From assembly GCA_017962665.1 (NCBI GenBank), contig JAGCUU010000004.1, forward strand, positions 1 to 64,000: DNA of 64,000 nt, written 5' to 3'. Below, piece by piece: positions 8,545 through 17,580 of the stretch. Source of the stretch: Bacteroidales bacterium. GTDB lineage: Bacteria > Bacteroidota > Bacteroidia > Bacteroidales > P3. A program made the translations under genes and the position numbers. Position 1 is the first letter of the stretch. Each line of letters starts with the position of its first letter. The notes under the pieces are model-generated. The model was not told where the DNA came from and did no database searches. It saw nothing but the letters and a program-made list of their open reading frames with translations.

Positions 8545-9885
8545 ATGTATAAACGTTTTTTCATATTCATTCTCCTGCTTTGTATAGCGACAACATGTGT
8601 CGAGGCAGCAACATTGCTCGACGGTGCGAACGCCTCTGCATCGCTTGGGTCTTTTCTTCTTGATGTATGGAGTGTCATTAAGACCATTCTCGGCATAGTG
8701 GTCATATTGCTGATACTTGTTTTTTGGCAATATATTTTGGAGACCCTCTTATATCTGGGTATTTTTGCCGGCATAGGGGCTATCGTGTTCGGAATCCTGT
8801 TCGGCAATGCAGGACTCGGTGCAGTGATAGGTCTTGCAGTGGCTGCATTTTTAGGCATACGGCTTCTAATAGATGAACTCGGTCCCAGCTTCAACGGCAT
8901 CTTACTTATCGCCTACTATATCATTTCAGCACCTGTTTTTGCACTCAACAAACTTGAATTCATACTTGTAGAACCGTGGCGTTACGTTTTGAAACGAAGC
9001 TGGATTGACGAAGATTCAAAACCTTTCGTTCGATCAGTACTTCGTGTCATGTCTGTGCTCATGTACATCGTCACGACCCCGCTACGATTGTTCAACGCGA
9101 TTATTTACAATATCTTCATTCATTGTGTAACAGTACTGTACGACCTCTTGTTTGAGGTGTTCATGCCCAGTGACCCCGAAGAGGGGGCTGGTAGCGTGAA
9201 GATGTGGATACTGTATTTCTCCCTGCGTCTGGTAAAATATCTTTTCTGGCACGGATTCCTTGCCATTGTAGAAAGTCTGATATGGACTGTGGTAGACGTA
9301 TTCATTCCCGCCATCACGCTCTATCATGGTACAGATCTCACGGCAAGCGAAGCCATAGCCAGCGATCCGTTTAGAAACGCCTATATGAGGAATACCTCCA
9401 CATGGTCATACGGCACCTTTACCGCCAGTACCAGCAGCTGGGGTGGCATCGGTGTCTATTTCGCAGCCATGCGTAACGTGGCTCGCAGCTATGCTGAAGA
9501 CCCTCACCGACTCAACGACACCAACCCTGTCATGATTGCCTGCCGCGTCTCCCTGGGTCGTGTCATCAATTACTCATTAGCTCCTATCAGAGTATACAAC
9601 CAGGCTGGACAATACGGCAACCATTCAGAGCTGAACCATTATGGGGAGAAAAACGGCTACATTACCGGCGAATGGTGGAACGATCATGGTGGCTACTGGG
9701 AATTCTGCATGTTCGACTGGGAAAGCCTCTACGACCATCCATGGCGCATCCGTCCAATATATATCCTCAATTTCCGAACCGGACGCGCACAGCATATCAA
9801 AGGCGGGATGCAACACTGGCTCTTCGACCATGCCGTACTTAAAAACATTATAGAAGAACTGAAATTAAAGCGATTCTTCAAATGA
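8545..9885 (+). CDS. Polytopic membrane protein with C-terminal PARP-like ADP-ribosyltransferase domain
   Basis: 446 residues, not a family I can name. A signal peptide (about 1-21) precedes several hydrophobic segments spread over residues 35-255. The soluble C-terminal part (about 255-446) reads like a PARP/ART fold: LYHGT with H261, then GGIGVYFAAMRNVARSYA with Y305, then CRVSLGRV, then GGYWEFCMFDW with E386 followed by RPIYIL. H261, Y305 and E386 sit in the order and sequence setting of the H-Y-E triad of PARP/tankyrase-type enzymes, with E386 in an E-[YF]-x-x-[YF] strand pattern. ADP-ribosylation is therefore inferred, not proven; an NAD-binding pseudo-enzyme is possible. The stop overlaps the start of the next gene by 4 bp (ATGA), so the LtaS-like enzyme is translationally coupled to it. 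Confidence 0.6.
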   Translation: MYKRFFIFILLLCIATTCVEAATLLDGANASASLGSFLLDVWSVIKTILGIVVILLILVFWQYILETLLYLGIFAGIGAIVFGILFGNAGLGAVIGLAVAAFLGIRLLIDELGPSFNGILLIAYYIISAPVFALNKLEFILVEPWRYVLKRSWIDEDSKPFVRSVLRVMSVLMYIVTTPLRLFNAIIYNIFIHCVTVLYDLLFEVFMPSDPEEGAGSVKMWILYFSLRLVKYLFWHGFLAIVESLIWTVVDVFIPAITLYHGTDLTASEAIASDPFRNAYMRNTSTWSYGTFTASTSSWGGIGVYFAAMRNVARSYAEDPHRLNDTNPVMIACRVSLGRVINYSLAPIRVYNQAGQYGNHSELNHYGEKNGYITGEWWNDHGGYWEFCMFDWESLYDHPWRIRPIYILNFRTGRAQHIKGGMQHWLFDHAVLKNIIEELKLKRFFK

Positions 9886-11840
9886 AAATAAAACAAACTC
9901 CATTCTCTCCGCTTATTGCCACCATCTGCAACATCGCTCTCGCATATATTGTATATATGGCCTGCCGTATCGCTTACGTCTGGGAGAACTGGACCTTGTT
10001 CTCGTCAGGTTGGGAGAGCCTCTGTTTTTGGTCACTGCTTCGTGGCAGTGTGCGCTTTGACGGCAGTGCCATCTTCTACACCAATGCTCTGTACATCATC
10101 ATGATGCTACTGCCGCTCTTTGCCAAGGAACGACGTTGGTGGCAGTCCCTGACTAAATGTTTTTTTGTTGTAATCAACTCTCTCTCAGTAGCCATAAATC
10201 TCTGTGATGCTGTATATTCTCAATTCACTGGGCGACGCACCACAAGCACATTTTTCCATGAGTTCAGCAATGAAAACAATCTCGTTTCCATTTTCTTCAC
10301 CGAACTCGTCAACCACTGGTACCTGCTGTTCACAGCCATCATGCTGATTGCTTTTCTTTGGTTTTTCTATACAAAGCCAGACGGATGTATGCGGAGCACC
10401 GACAGAAAGAAATACCGCGTTGTACAGTCCATTGCGTTTTCTTTTGCAATCCCCGTAATGCTTATTGCCATGCGCGGTGGCGTTATCGACACCTACCGTC
10501 CTGTCTCGCTGGCCGACGCCAACAAGTATGTCAACCAACCACACGAGACTGCCATAGTCCTAAACACTCCTTTTACCCTGATACGTACCATCGGCAAAAC
10601 AACTTATGTCGACCCGCACTATTTCGACGATGCCACCTTGGAAAACACCTATTCTCCCTTACACCTCCCCTCCGACACCACAGCCATGAAACGGAAAAAC
10701 ATCGTCATACTTATTGTCGAAAGTTTCGGGAGGGAATATATTGGCTATTACAACAATCATCTCGAAGAAGGCAGATACCGAGGCTACACCCCGTTTGTAG
10801 ACTCGCTCCTGAAACATTCTCTGACATGGGAACACACATTCGCCAACGGACGCAAGAGCATTGATGCCCTGCCCTCCATCCTTGCCTCTATCCCCATGTT
10901 TGTTGAGCCATTCTATTTTACCAGTTATTCGCTCAACAAGGTCAGTGGACTTCCCGGGGAGCTGCACAAGGAGGGCTACAGTTCGGCTTTTTTCCATGGT
11001 GCCGAGAACGGTTCTATGGGATTTCAAGCTGCTGCCCGCTCTATAGGATTCGACAAATACTATGGTCGTAACGAATACGAGGCAGATCCTCGTTTCGGAG
11101 GCTCTGACGATTTCGATGGAACATGGGCCATCTGGGACGAACCTTTCCTGCAATATTATGCCACAAAGATGAGCGAGATGCAGGAACCTTTCGTCACAGC
11201 GGTTTTCACAGCCTCGTCACATCATCCTTTCGCCATACCCGAAGAATACAGGGATATCTATCCCGAAGAGGAACTTGTAATGCATAAATGCATACGTTAC
11301 GTGGACAACGCACTGCGTAAATTCTTCATCACAGCCCAAAAGCAACCATGGTACAACAACAGTATTTTTGTGCTTTGCAGCGACCACACCAACATGTCAA
11401 ACCACGACATCTACCAAACTCCTATCGGGGTATTCAGTGCGCCGATCCTGATCTATGATCCGTCTGGAGAACTGCCCACCGGTATCTTCCCAGGCATTGC
11501 ACAACAGATAGATATCATGCCGACTTTACTCCACATCATGGGCTATCCCCGTCCCTATATTGCATTCGGCAACGAGCTACTCAATATCAGCCCTGAAAAC
11601 AGTTGGAGTGTAAACTACAACGGTAGTCTATATCAATTTCTTCAAAACGACACACTCATCCAATTCGACGGCCTCAACAAAGTGACTGGATATGACATCA
11701 GCAAAGACCCGCTCCTGAAGAGCCCCATTCATAATGCAGACTATAATAGCCTTAGTACTTTAAAAGCCATCATCCAACAATATATGAAACGGATGATTGA
11801 AGATAGGCTGACAACAAATGACAAAGAAAACACTCTCTAA
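9882..11840 (+). CDS. LtaS-like membrane sulfatase-fold phosphotransferase
   Basis: 652 residues. Five TM helices in the first 200 residues, then an alkaline phosphatase/sulfatase superfamily domain (about 265-600). It begins NIVILIVESFGREYIG with the metal-binding Glu, has TFANGRKSIDALPSILASIP where LtaS carries its nucleophile region (here Ser in place of Thr is the likely nucleophile), ASSHHPFAIP, and SDHTNMSNHDIY near the C-terminus with the second metal site. Family members transfer phosphoglycerol or phosphoethanolamine from phospholipids to surface polymers. In a Gram-negative cell without lipoteichoic acid the acceptor is unknown, perhaps a glycan or lipid A. It overlaps the PARP-like gene by 4 bp and precedes the DUF456 gene by 3 bp. 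Confidence 0.82.
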   Translation: MKIKQTPFSPLIATICNIALAYIVYMACRIAYVWENWTLFSSGWESLCFWSLLRGSVRFDGSAIFYTNALYIIMMLLPLFAKERRWWQSLTKCFFVVINSLSVAINLCDAVYSQFTGRRTTSTFFHEFSNENNLVSIFFTELVNHWYLLFTAIMLIAFLWFFYTKPDGCMRSTDRKKYRVVQSIAFSFAIPVMLIAMRGGVIDTYRPVSLADANKYVNQPHETAIVLNTPFTLIRTIGKTTYVDPHYFDDATLENTYSPLHLPSDTTAMKRKNIVILIVESFGREYIGYYNNHLEEGRYRGYTPFVDSLLKHSLTWEHTFANGRKSIDALPSILASIPMFVEPFYFTSYSLNKVSGLPGELHKEGYSSAFFHGAENGSMGFQAAARSIGFDKYYGRNEYEADPRFGGSDDFDGTWAIWDEPFLQYYATKMSEMQEPFVTAVFTASSHHPFAIPEEYRDIYPEEELVMHKCIRYVDNALRKFFITAQKQPWYNNSIFVLCSDHTNMSNHDIYQTPIGVFSAPILIYDPSGELPTGIFPGIAQQIDIMPTLLHIMGYPRPYIAFGNELLNISPENSWSVNYNGSLYQFLQNDTLIQFDGLNKVTGYDISKDPLLKSPIHNADYNSLSTLKAIIQQYMKRMIEDRLTTNDKENTL

Positions 11841-11843
11841 CCC

Positions 11844-12335
11844 ATGAATACTGTATTTATAATACTTGCCATTGTCATGGTCCTGCTTGGACTGCTCGGT
11901 TCCATTGTCCCAGGACTTCCTGGCCCTCCACTCGCATGGCTTGGGATTTTGTTCATTCATTTCAGCGACTGCGCCGACTATAGTGTAGCCTACCTCCTGT
12001 TGACTGCTGCTGTAGCGGCTGTCATCACTGTGCTCGACTACATAGTTCCTTCGTGGAGCACCAAACGCCATGGCGGCAGCAAGGCCGGAGTGTGGGGATG
12101 CAACATTGGTCTCGTTGTCTCCATAATTGGACTACCTTTTGGACCTACGGGGTTATTAGGTGTAATTTTCTGGCCTTTCGTCGGTGCTTTGGTAGGCGAA
12201 CTTATCAGCGGCAAACAGAGCAAAGAGGCACTCCGTGCAGCATGGGGAGCCTTTCTTGGTTTTCTTACCGGTACAGGACTGAAACTGGCCTATGGCATCT
12301 TCGCCATCATAGTCATCGTTAAAGCTCTCTTCTGA
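11844..12335 (+). CDS. DUF456 small membrane protein
   Basis: 163 residues, four to five TM helices, Gly-rich. The repeated glycine-zipper-like halves ([20 protein letters not shown] early; [20 protein letters not shown] late) are characteristic of DUF456. No biochemical role is established for the family. It starts 3 bp after the LtaS-like gene. Its last 17 bp overlap the 3' end of queF on the other strand, so the two converge. Confidence 0.85.
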   Translation: MNTVFIILAIVMVLLGLLGSIVPGLPGPPLAWLGILFIHFSDCADYSVAYLLLTAAVAAVITVLDYIVPSWSTKRHGGSKAGVWGCNIGLVVSIIGLPFGPTGLLGVIFWPFVGALVGELISGKQSKEALRAAWGAFLGFLTGTGLKLAYGIFAIIVIVKALF

Positions 12336-12777
12336 AAAGACGTTCCTCGGCAAGTCGTTCGAATTTTGTTCCAGGACGCCCATAGTTGGCGAACGGGTGT
12401 ATGGCTATTCCTCCCCGAGGGACAAACAGGCCGTAGACCTCTATATAACGGGGATCCATAAGTTTGATCAAATCCTTCATAATGATATTGACACAATCCT
12501 CATGAAAATCGCCGTGGTTGCGAAACGAGAAAAGGTACAGCTTCAAACTCTTGCTCTCCACCATGCGCACATCGGGAATATAGCGAATGCGAATTTCGGC
12601 AAAATCGGGTTGTCCAGTAATAGGACAAAGCGTTGTGAATTCAGGACAAAGCAACTCCACCCAGTAGTCGTTTTCCTTATGAAAATTCTCGAAAGTCTCA
12701 AGCACAGAAGGATCGTAATTGGTACTGAACTCCGTCTTATGTCCCAATGCCTTTAGTTTATCTTTTTCTCTGTTCAT
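12319..12777 (-). CDS. queF: NADPH-dependent 7-cyano-7-deazaguanine reductase
   Basis: 152 residues, the short single-domain (YkvM-type) form. Reduces preQ0 to preQ1 in queuosine synthesis. The catalytic Cys51 and Asp58 are in [15 protein letters not shown], and the QueF signature E74-S-K-S-L-K-L-Y follows, then FRNHGDFHE. It lies 23 bp downstream of the queuosine-precursor transporter and is thus inside the riboswitch-controlled transcript, which fits because preQ1 is its product. Confidence 0.95.
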   Translation of the reverse strand: MNREKDKLKALGHKTEFSTNYDPSVLETFENFHKENDYWVELLCPEFTTLCPITGQPDFAEIRIRYIPDVRMVESKSLKLYLFSFRNHGDFHEDCVNIIMKDLIKLMDPRYIEVYGLFVPRGGIAIHPFANYGRPGTKFERLAEERLFRREL

Positions 12778-12800
12778 TATCTTAGTTCTTTAAAGTCTTA

Positions 12801-13484
12801 TCATTTTCCGTTGCCCCAAATATCGGTATCGTAGACATCTGTCGCCTCTTTTTCCTTTACCCAGCGCACCACCCGCACAGTTACAGGCAATATCACAATC
12901 TCATAGGCTGTCTTCAGTCCCACCTGCCAAAGCACGAACACAGGCATCTGGTTCCAGGGTATGACTGCTCCGGCCAGAGCGATAGGAAAGAATATCATCG
13001 AGTCGGAGAGCTCGCCAAGCAAGGTACTGATAACCGCACGTACCGTGAAATTGCGGCCTTTTTGGCGAATCTTCATTCGCGAAACGACAGTAGCGTTTAC
13101 AAACGAGCCCACCAGGAAAGCAAGGAAAGAGGCTATAGCTACACGCGGTGCCAATCCGAAAACGGAATGGAATCCTGCAGCCGTTGTCTCGTCCCACCAA
13201 TCCGCTCCTGGTGCAAGGTCTATCAAAAACGCCACCAATACAAAAAACAAATCCAATGCAAACGCTGTAAAAATAAGCGTTTTTGCTCTACGGAGACCCC
13301 ATACCTCGGCAACGACATCATTAATAATGTAACTAACAGGGAACAGAAAAATGGCACCTGTAAATGATACCGGCCCCACCGAGAAGGGTTTTACAGCGAA
13401 CAGATTCGCAGCAATAAGACAGACTGTAAAGAGCGCGGCAAAAAACATAAAAAGCGCGCTCACTTGTTTTGTGTTTTTATCCAT
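12801..13484 (-). CDS. yhhQ: Queuosine precursor transporter (VUT/YhhQ family)
   Basis: 227 residues, about six TM helices. The family motif block GAIFLFPVSYIINDVVAEVWG in the second helix, a central ...VASFLAFLVGSFVNATVVSR and ...LGELSDSMIFF segment are typical of the vitamin uptake transporter family (YhhQ/QueT-like) that imports preQ0 or preQ1. Its mRNA leader is a preQ1-I riboswitch whose tail ends two bases before the ATG, and queF follows directly. The pairing of importer, reductase and sensor argues for salvage; de novo genes queC, queD and queE are not in the window. Confidence 0.92.
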   Translation of the reverse strand: MDKNTKQVSALFMFFAALFTVCLIAANLFAVKPFSVGPVSFTGAIFLFPVSYIINDVVAEVWGLRRAKTLIFTAFALDLFFVLVAFLIDLAPGADWWDETTAAGFHSVFGLAPRVAIASFLAFLVGSFVNATVVSRMKIRQKGRNFTVRAVISTLLGELSDSMIFFPIALAGAVIPWNQMPVFVLWQVGLKTAYEIVILPVTVRVVRWVKEKEATDVYDTDIWGNGK

Positions 13485-13486
13485 AT

Positions 13487-13522
13487 CTTGTTTTGTTAAA
13501 GGGGGTTAGCAAGTACCCCTGG
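13487..13522 (-). promoter_or_regulatory. preQ1-I riboswitch (translational)
   Basis: Read on the minus strand from 13522 to 13487. Stem P1 is AGGGG (13520..13516) with CCCCT; the loop holds ACTTGCTAAC; the tail is TTTAACAAAACAAG. Loop bases CTTG can pair with the final CAAG to form the H-type pseudoknot P2, and the C after CTTG corresponds to the base that reads the ligand. The tail TTAACAAAACAAG is the same as in the well-known thermophile (Thermoanaerobacter) preQ1 aptamer, and the loop resembles the Bacillus queC one. CAAG ends 2 nt before the start codon, so ligand binding would hide the initiation region: a translational off switch. The call rests on motif and context. Confidence 0.9.
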
Positions 13523-13537
13523 TTTTTTATTTCGTGT

Positions 13538-13568
13538 CAAAAATACATAAATTCCACATTTTAGCAAA
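13538..13568 (-). promoter_or_regulatory. Bacteroidota promoter of the preQ1 riboswitch operon
   Basis: -33 TTTG (13568..13565), 19 bp spacer, -7 TATTTTTG (13545..13538), an exact fit to TTTG-N19-21-TAnnTTTG. Transcription would begin near 13531, just before the aptamer. Confidence 0.8.
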
Positions 13569-13595
13569 GGTCAAAAAGTTAAAGACTCTAGTGAG

Positions 13596-15002
13596 TCACT
13601 TTTTTATCAATCGTTTTGTTGTCACGCCGGATTGTGTGATAATCCTGACTATATAGGTGCCGGAAGCATAGCCCGACAGGTCCAGTATTGTTGACAATCC
13701 GTTTGCTTCATGACAGGCTACCCGTTTGCCCTCCATATTGAACAGTTCCACCTTGCGCATCCTGAACGACGAAAGCAGGGTGACCCTGTCGCCTGCAGGA
13801 TTAGGCATCAGGTGCGTATAACGCCCTATCACATCCTCGTCTATCGAGGCGTCGCCGCCCCCAGTCCCGGGAATGCTGAAATGTATGGTGTCGGTCCATT
13901 CGCTGGCATTGCCGCTGTCGCACACCGCACGCAGTCGCGCCACATACACTGTGCCGGTGTCCAGCTCGCCCAAATCCACCAATTCCACCTGGCTCTGCGT
14001 CACCGTGGCGCTCTCCTCACTGTCCCCGTCACGCCATACAGACAATTCCCACATCCCCACGTCGCTGTGGTCCCATCGCACTATCGCGCTGTTTCCGGAC
14101 ATTATCTGCACACGCAACCCCGTCGGGACAGCGCAACTGTCCGGTATGGTATCACCTCCGGGCGTCGTGGACGTGGTGTCGAATATCGGAAAGAAACACC
14201 AAAAAATATCGGTGGAACGAATCTCAAAAACCGTTGTATCTTGGAGTTGACTGGGATCTCCTAAGGCACCATCTAAATAATGAAAACGAGATGGCCATAA
14301 TGGTCTCACTATATAATGATTGGGATATGGTGCTGGGGCGATGTTGGCATTCTTTTCGTATCCACCATACTCAGTTTGGATATGTTCATAATACCCAGGC
14401 CACCATGGGGCTTCAAAGTTATTTCCATACTCAAGATTATTATACTGTGTTCCTCCAACATAGAACAGTCCTTCAACCCCTACGCTAATCGGCACGATCT
14501 TTCCGCTCACAGGGTCGATGGAATCGAAATATGCCTCGTACACATTCAGCGTATCCCTGTGTCCTCCACTTCGAAACTCCATCCTGTATGCCGGTTCCTT
14601 ATTGTCCCACCTGACTCGAGCCAACAGATTATAATTCCCGTCATACATCATGAAATATTCCGGCACACGACCCTCCATCGTGATATCCAACAAGAGGGTG
14701 TCTCCATTGCTTATTGGAATATGAAAACCGACCACACCGGCAATGCCAATCAAATTGAGGGGTTCGTCGGCAATACATGCTCTGCCCAGATACTCTGGAA
14801 AAAAGTCAGAATATATAGTGTGTAATTTTGAATATGGATACACTTCAGTGTTTGGGTGCAGATGTTGGTAATGGTCCACCCAGTTGGTGTCCCAATAATA
14901 TAGATCGGGCTTGCGGTCACCGAAGGGTATCACGGGCAATGTGTCCTGACTGTACGACACATTCATCATAATAATCATCAAAAACAATACTATTCTTTTC
15001 AT
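13596..15002 (-). CDS. Secreted protein with fibronectin III-like domain and type IX sorting signal
   Basis: 468 residues. Signal peptide (about 1-18, cleaved near SYSQ-DT). Residues 20-285 are rich in Tyr, Trp and Pro and match no family I know. Residues about 290-378 look like a fibronectin III module (CAVPTGLRVQIMSGNSAIVRW ... YVARLRAVCDSGNASEWT). The last 75 residues form a type A C-terminal T9SS domain: LMPNPAGDRVTL, KVELFNMEGKRV, LDLSGYASGTYIVRI and a terminal RLIKK. It should be exported across the outer membrane and anchored or released. A TAACTTTG -7 box lies at 15034..15027. Confidence 0.8.
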   Translation of the reverse strand: MKRIVLFLMIIMMNVSYSQDTLPVIPFGDRKPDLYYWDTNWVDHYQHLHPNTEVYPYSKLHTIYSDFFPEYLGRACIADEPLNLIGIAGVVGFHIPISNGDTLLLDITMEGRVPEYFMMYDGNYNLLARVRWDNKEPAYRMEFRSGGHRDTLNVYEAYFDSIDPVSGKIVPISVGVEGLFYVGGTQYNNLEYGNNFEAPWWPGYYEHIQTEYGGYEKNANIAPAPYPNHYIVRPLWPSRFHYLDGALGDPSQLQDTTVFEIRSTDIFWCFFPIFDTTSTTPGGDTIPDSCAVPTGLRVQIMSGNSAIVRWDHSDVGMWELSVWRDGDSEESATVTQSQVELVDLGELDTGTVYVARLRAVCDSGNASEWTDTIHFSIPGTGGGDASIDEDVIGRYTHLMPNPAGDRVTLLSSFRMRKVELFNMEGKRVACHEANGLSTILDLSGYASGTYIVRIITQSGVTTKRLIKK

Positions 15003-15400
15003 AATAACTGTTTTTTACGTTGTTACCAAAGTTATTGCTGGCAGTCAATTCGATAACACACTTGTCTGCGATTGCAAATTATTAATTATTAAATTGGTTG
15101 AGGTCAGTACATTAAAAATAAGCAACAATATCCTTTCAAAATGCAAATATAGGTAAAAAAAGTAATATTGCAAATAATAATCTGAAAATGAAAAAGTAGG
15201 CTATAGATAATTACATTCTAATAATCAGCAATATAAACAATATTATTTTTTTGCTATTTTTTTTAATCACTACATAAACCAAAAAATGCTTTTTTTTATT
15301 AACTTTGCACATTGTAGTGTAATTCATCACGACACAACTTTTCATTGTAAAACAAATAATTGGCATACAAGTATCATCTTTTAGCAAAAAAAAGAATAAT
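15003..15400. other. Divergent AT-rich promoter region between the two T9SS genes
   Basis: About 400 bp, strongly AT-rich with long T and A runs. It holds a minus-strand -7 box TAACTTTG (15034..15027) for the FnIII protein and a plus-strand TAACTTTG (15300-15307) for the C10 protease. The stretch between them has no gene, RNA or clear inverted repeat that I can support. Confidence 0.6.
15300..15307 (+). promoter_or_regulatory. -7 promoter box of the C10 protease gene
   Basis: TAACTTTG fits TAnnTTTG. No TTTG is found 19-21 bp upstream. The implied leader is about 85 nt before ATG 15401. Confidence 0.45.
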
Positions 15401-17500
15401 ATGAAAAAAATAACCATCGTCCTCACGCTCTGTTTGGCGACTTTGTTACATGCTAATCCGATAAGCCCTGAAACAGCCCGTTCAATAGCTTTGAATCAGC
15501 TGATGAAATCTGGTGCCAAAAGCGACATCCAGCTCGTCGATGTCACTGCATTGACCCCGTTCAAACATCTCTATATCTTCAATGCCTATGACGGCAAAGG
15601 GTTTGTCGTTGTCTCTGCCGACGACAAGACCGGTCCCGTCCTCGCATACTCCACCGAAAACACCTTTGTCACAGATATGCCTGCCCACATTCGGGCTTGG
15701 TTTGATGGTCTGGAACGTCAAATCATTTTCAACAGTTCATCACCTTATGCAATTGAATCAAGCGAGCCGAACAACGGAGACAAAGCCAACATACCACCCA
15801 TGCTTACCACCCAATGGAACCAAAGCCCCTACTACAACGCCCTCTGCCCATACGACAATGCAGCTGGCAAACGTTCCGTCAGTGGCTGCACAGCAGTGGC
15901 CACAGCTCAGATAATGAAATATTTCAACCACCCGACACAAGGATATGGTAGCTGTACATTTATTCACAAGAATTTCGGTCCACTAAGCGCTGACTACGGC
16001 AACACTATCTATCTGTGGGACAGCATGCCTGAAAAGCTCTCCGCCAACAGTACAACCGGCCAGGTTGACGCTGTATCTACAATCATCTACCACTGCGGAG
16101 TAGCTGTAAGCATGGATTATAGTGCCAATGGAAGCGGAGGCAAAACGGCAAGCTACGGCTACGGCGGTGAGGCTGCATCTGAAAACGCATACAAATACAA
16201 TTTCAAATACAGTCCCTATATATGGACTGCTTTCCGCTGCGACTATGGCGATCTCGCTTGGAAGAACATGCTGAGAGATGAAATTATCGCAGGAAGGCCT
16301 GTGCTATATGCCGGATACGACGAAGTCCAATCCGGACATGCCTTCGTCCTTGACGGCTATAAAAGCATCGACGGTACATTCCATATCAATTGGGGATGGG
16401 GCGGTAGCGCAGATGGATGGTATACCATCACCAACCTGAACCCTAAAAACACCACCTATCATTTTGACCTCTTTGCCACCGCCACCATCGGCATCGAACC
16501 TTATGAGCTATTCGGTATGGCATCCACCACTGTAACCACTTCTGTCGAAGGCATCCGCGGTGCCTCTCCCAACGACGGCACTGTCACGGGAGCCGGTACA
16601 TATAATTTCGGAGACACTCTTACCCTCACGGCAACAGCGACAAATGAGTACACACGTTTCGTACAGTGGAGCGATGGTTGTCGATACAACCCACGCAGCA
16701 CCGTTGCTACTGGAGGAGATCTGTCATTCACTGCTATTTTTGCACCACTTAAAAGTGACACAATAGGATTCTACACTACCGGCAACGCCATGAATCGAGC
16801 TTCAAACGTACCTGCAGGCTTGGGTACAGACTCTGTGTGGGGAATCAAGATTCCTGTCAGTGCCTTGCGTCGGCACCACGACTTGACCGCAGTACGTTTC
16901 ATGGGACGCAAACAGGCTACCACCACACTCACAATCCTTGCCGCCGAAAGTGAAGAAGAGACGCCTCCCGCCAATGCCGAGACACTCTACAGTGCCACAT
17001 TCGTCGACAGCCTTGATTATGACTACACTTGGCATACCCATACTTTGCCAGAACCGATAGTCATCACCCCATCTGATTCCAAATCACTATGGATTGTACT
17101 CAAATGCACCGAGATAGACACTCCTGGCGTCTTCTCCATTTGGGGAGGCAATAATTGCGGCATGCTAAGCGGAGAAAACCTGACACCAGAAGAAGACTGG
17201 AAATTCAGCTGGATGATTGACGGTATCTTCACATGGGACGGAACAGAGAGCATCAACGACATGACGTCTTTCGATTTCCAGGTAAATCCCAATCCAGCCA
17301 AAGGGGCGATAACACTTTCAATGCCTGAAGACAACGTCAATATAGATATATTCAGCATTGACGGCAAGAAAATGAAAAACATCAATATCCAAGGCACTCA
17401 ACAACGGACCATTGACATTAACGACCTGCCAGCCGGAATATACATGCTCAGAGCCTCAACAAACAAGGCGGCAAGTATCAAGAAACTGATAGTGCGATAG
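15401..17500 (+). CDS. C10 family (streptopain-like) cysteine protease with T9SS sorting domain
   Basis: 699 residues. Signal peptide (1-19), then an inhibitory prodomain of the Spi/SpeB type (PISPETARSIALNQLMKS ... GKGFVVVSADDKTGPVLAYS). The catalytic domain (about 130-370) has C163 in SVSGCTAVATAQIMKYF and H313 in SGHAFVLDGY followed by FHINWGWGGSADGWY; both are the C10 catalytic residues. A beta-sandwich (about 370-620, including a repeat-like GAGTYNFGDTLTLTATATN segment) links to a type A T9SS C-terminal domain (NPNPAKGAITL ... LPAGIYMLRAS ... KKLIVR). Relatives include interpain of Prevotella and PrtT of Porphyromonas. Role: extracellular peptide digestion, possibly degradation of host proteins. 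Confidence 0.93.
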   Translation: MKKITIVLTLCLATLLHANPISPETARSIALNQLMKSGAKSDIQLVDVTALTPFKHLYIFNAYDGKGFVVVSADDKTGPVLAYSTENTFVTDMPAHIRAWFDGLERQIIFNSSSPYAIESSEPNNGDKANIPPMLTTQWNQSPYYNALCPYDNAAGKRSVSGCTAVATAQIMKYFNHPTQGYGSCTFIHKNFGPLSADYGNTIYLWDSMPEKLSANSTTGQVDAVSTIIYHCGVAVSMDYSANGSGGKTASYGYGGEAASENAYKYNFKYSPYIWTAFRCDYGDLAWKNMLRDEIIAGRPVLYAGYDEVQSGHAFVLDGYKSIDGTFHINWGWGGSADGWYTITNLNPKNTTYHFDLFATATIGIEPYELFGMASTTVTTSVEGIRGASPNDGTVTGAGTYNFGDTLTLTATATNEYTRFVQWSDGCRYNPRSTVATGGDLSFTAIFAPLKSDTIGFYTTGNAMNRASNVPAGLGTDSVWGIKIPVSALRRHHDLTAVRFMGRKQATTTLTILAAESEEETPPANAETLYSATFVDSLDYDYTWHTHTLPEPIVITPSDSKSLWIVLKCTEIDTPGVFSIWGGNNCGMLSGENLTPEEDWKFSWMIDGIFTWDGTESINDMTSFDFQVNPNPAKGAITLSMPEDNVNIDIFSIDGKKMKNINIQGTQQRTIDINDLPAGIYMLRASTNKAASIKKLIVR

Positions 17501-17550
17501 GCATTGCAAACTAACAAAAATGGTAAAAAAAGTTTGCTCATCTGGTGTGC

Positions 17551-17580
17551 CCTGCGAACTTGATGAGCGAAGCTCGCAGG
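17551..17580 (+). terminator. Possible hairpin downstream of the C10 protease
   Basis: CCTGCGA (17551-17557) pairs with TCGCAGG (17574-17580), 7 bp with a 16-nt loop, 51 bp past the stop codon. No T-run follows, so it may be a processing or stability hairpin and not an intrinsic terminator. Confidence 0.3.

Noticed and set aside
15211-15426. Minus-strand ORF rich in Phe, Ile and Lys near the C10 protease start
   Set aside because: It is an artefact of poly-A/T sequence across a promoter region and runs into the protease start.
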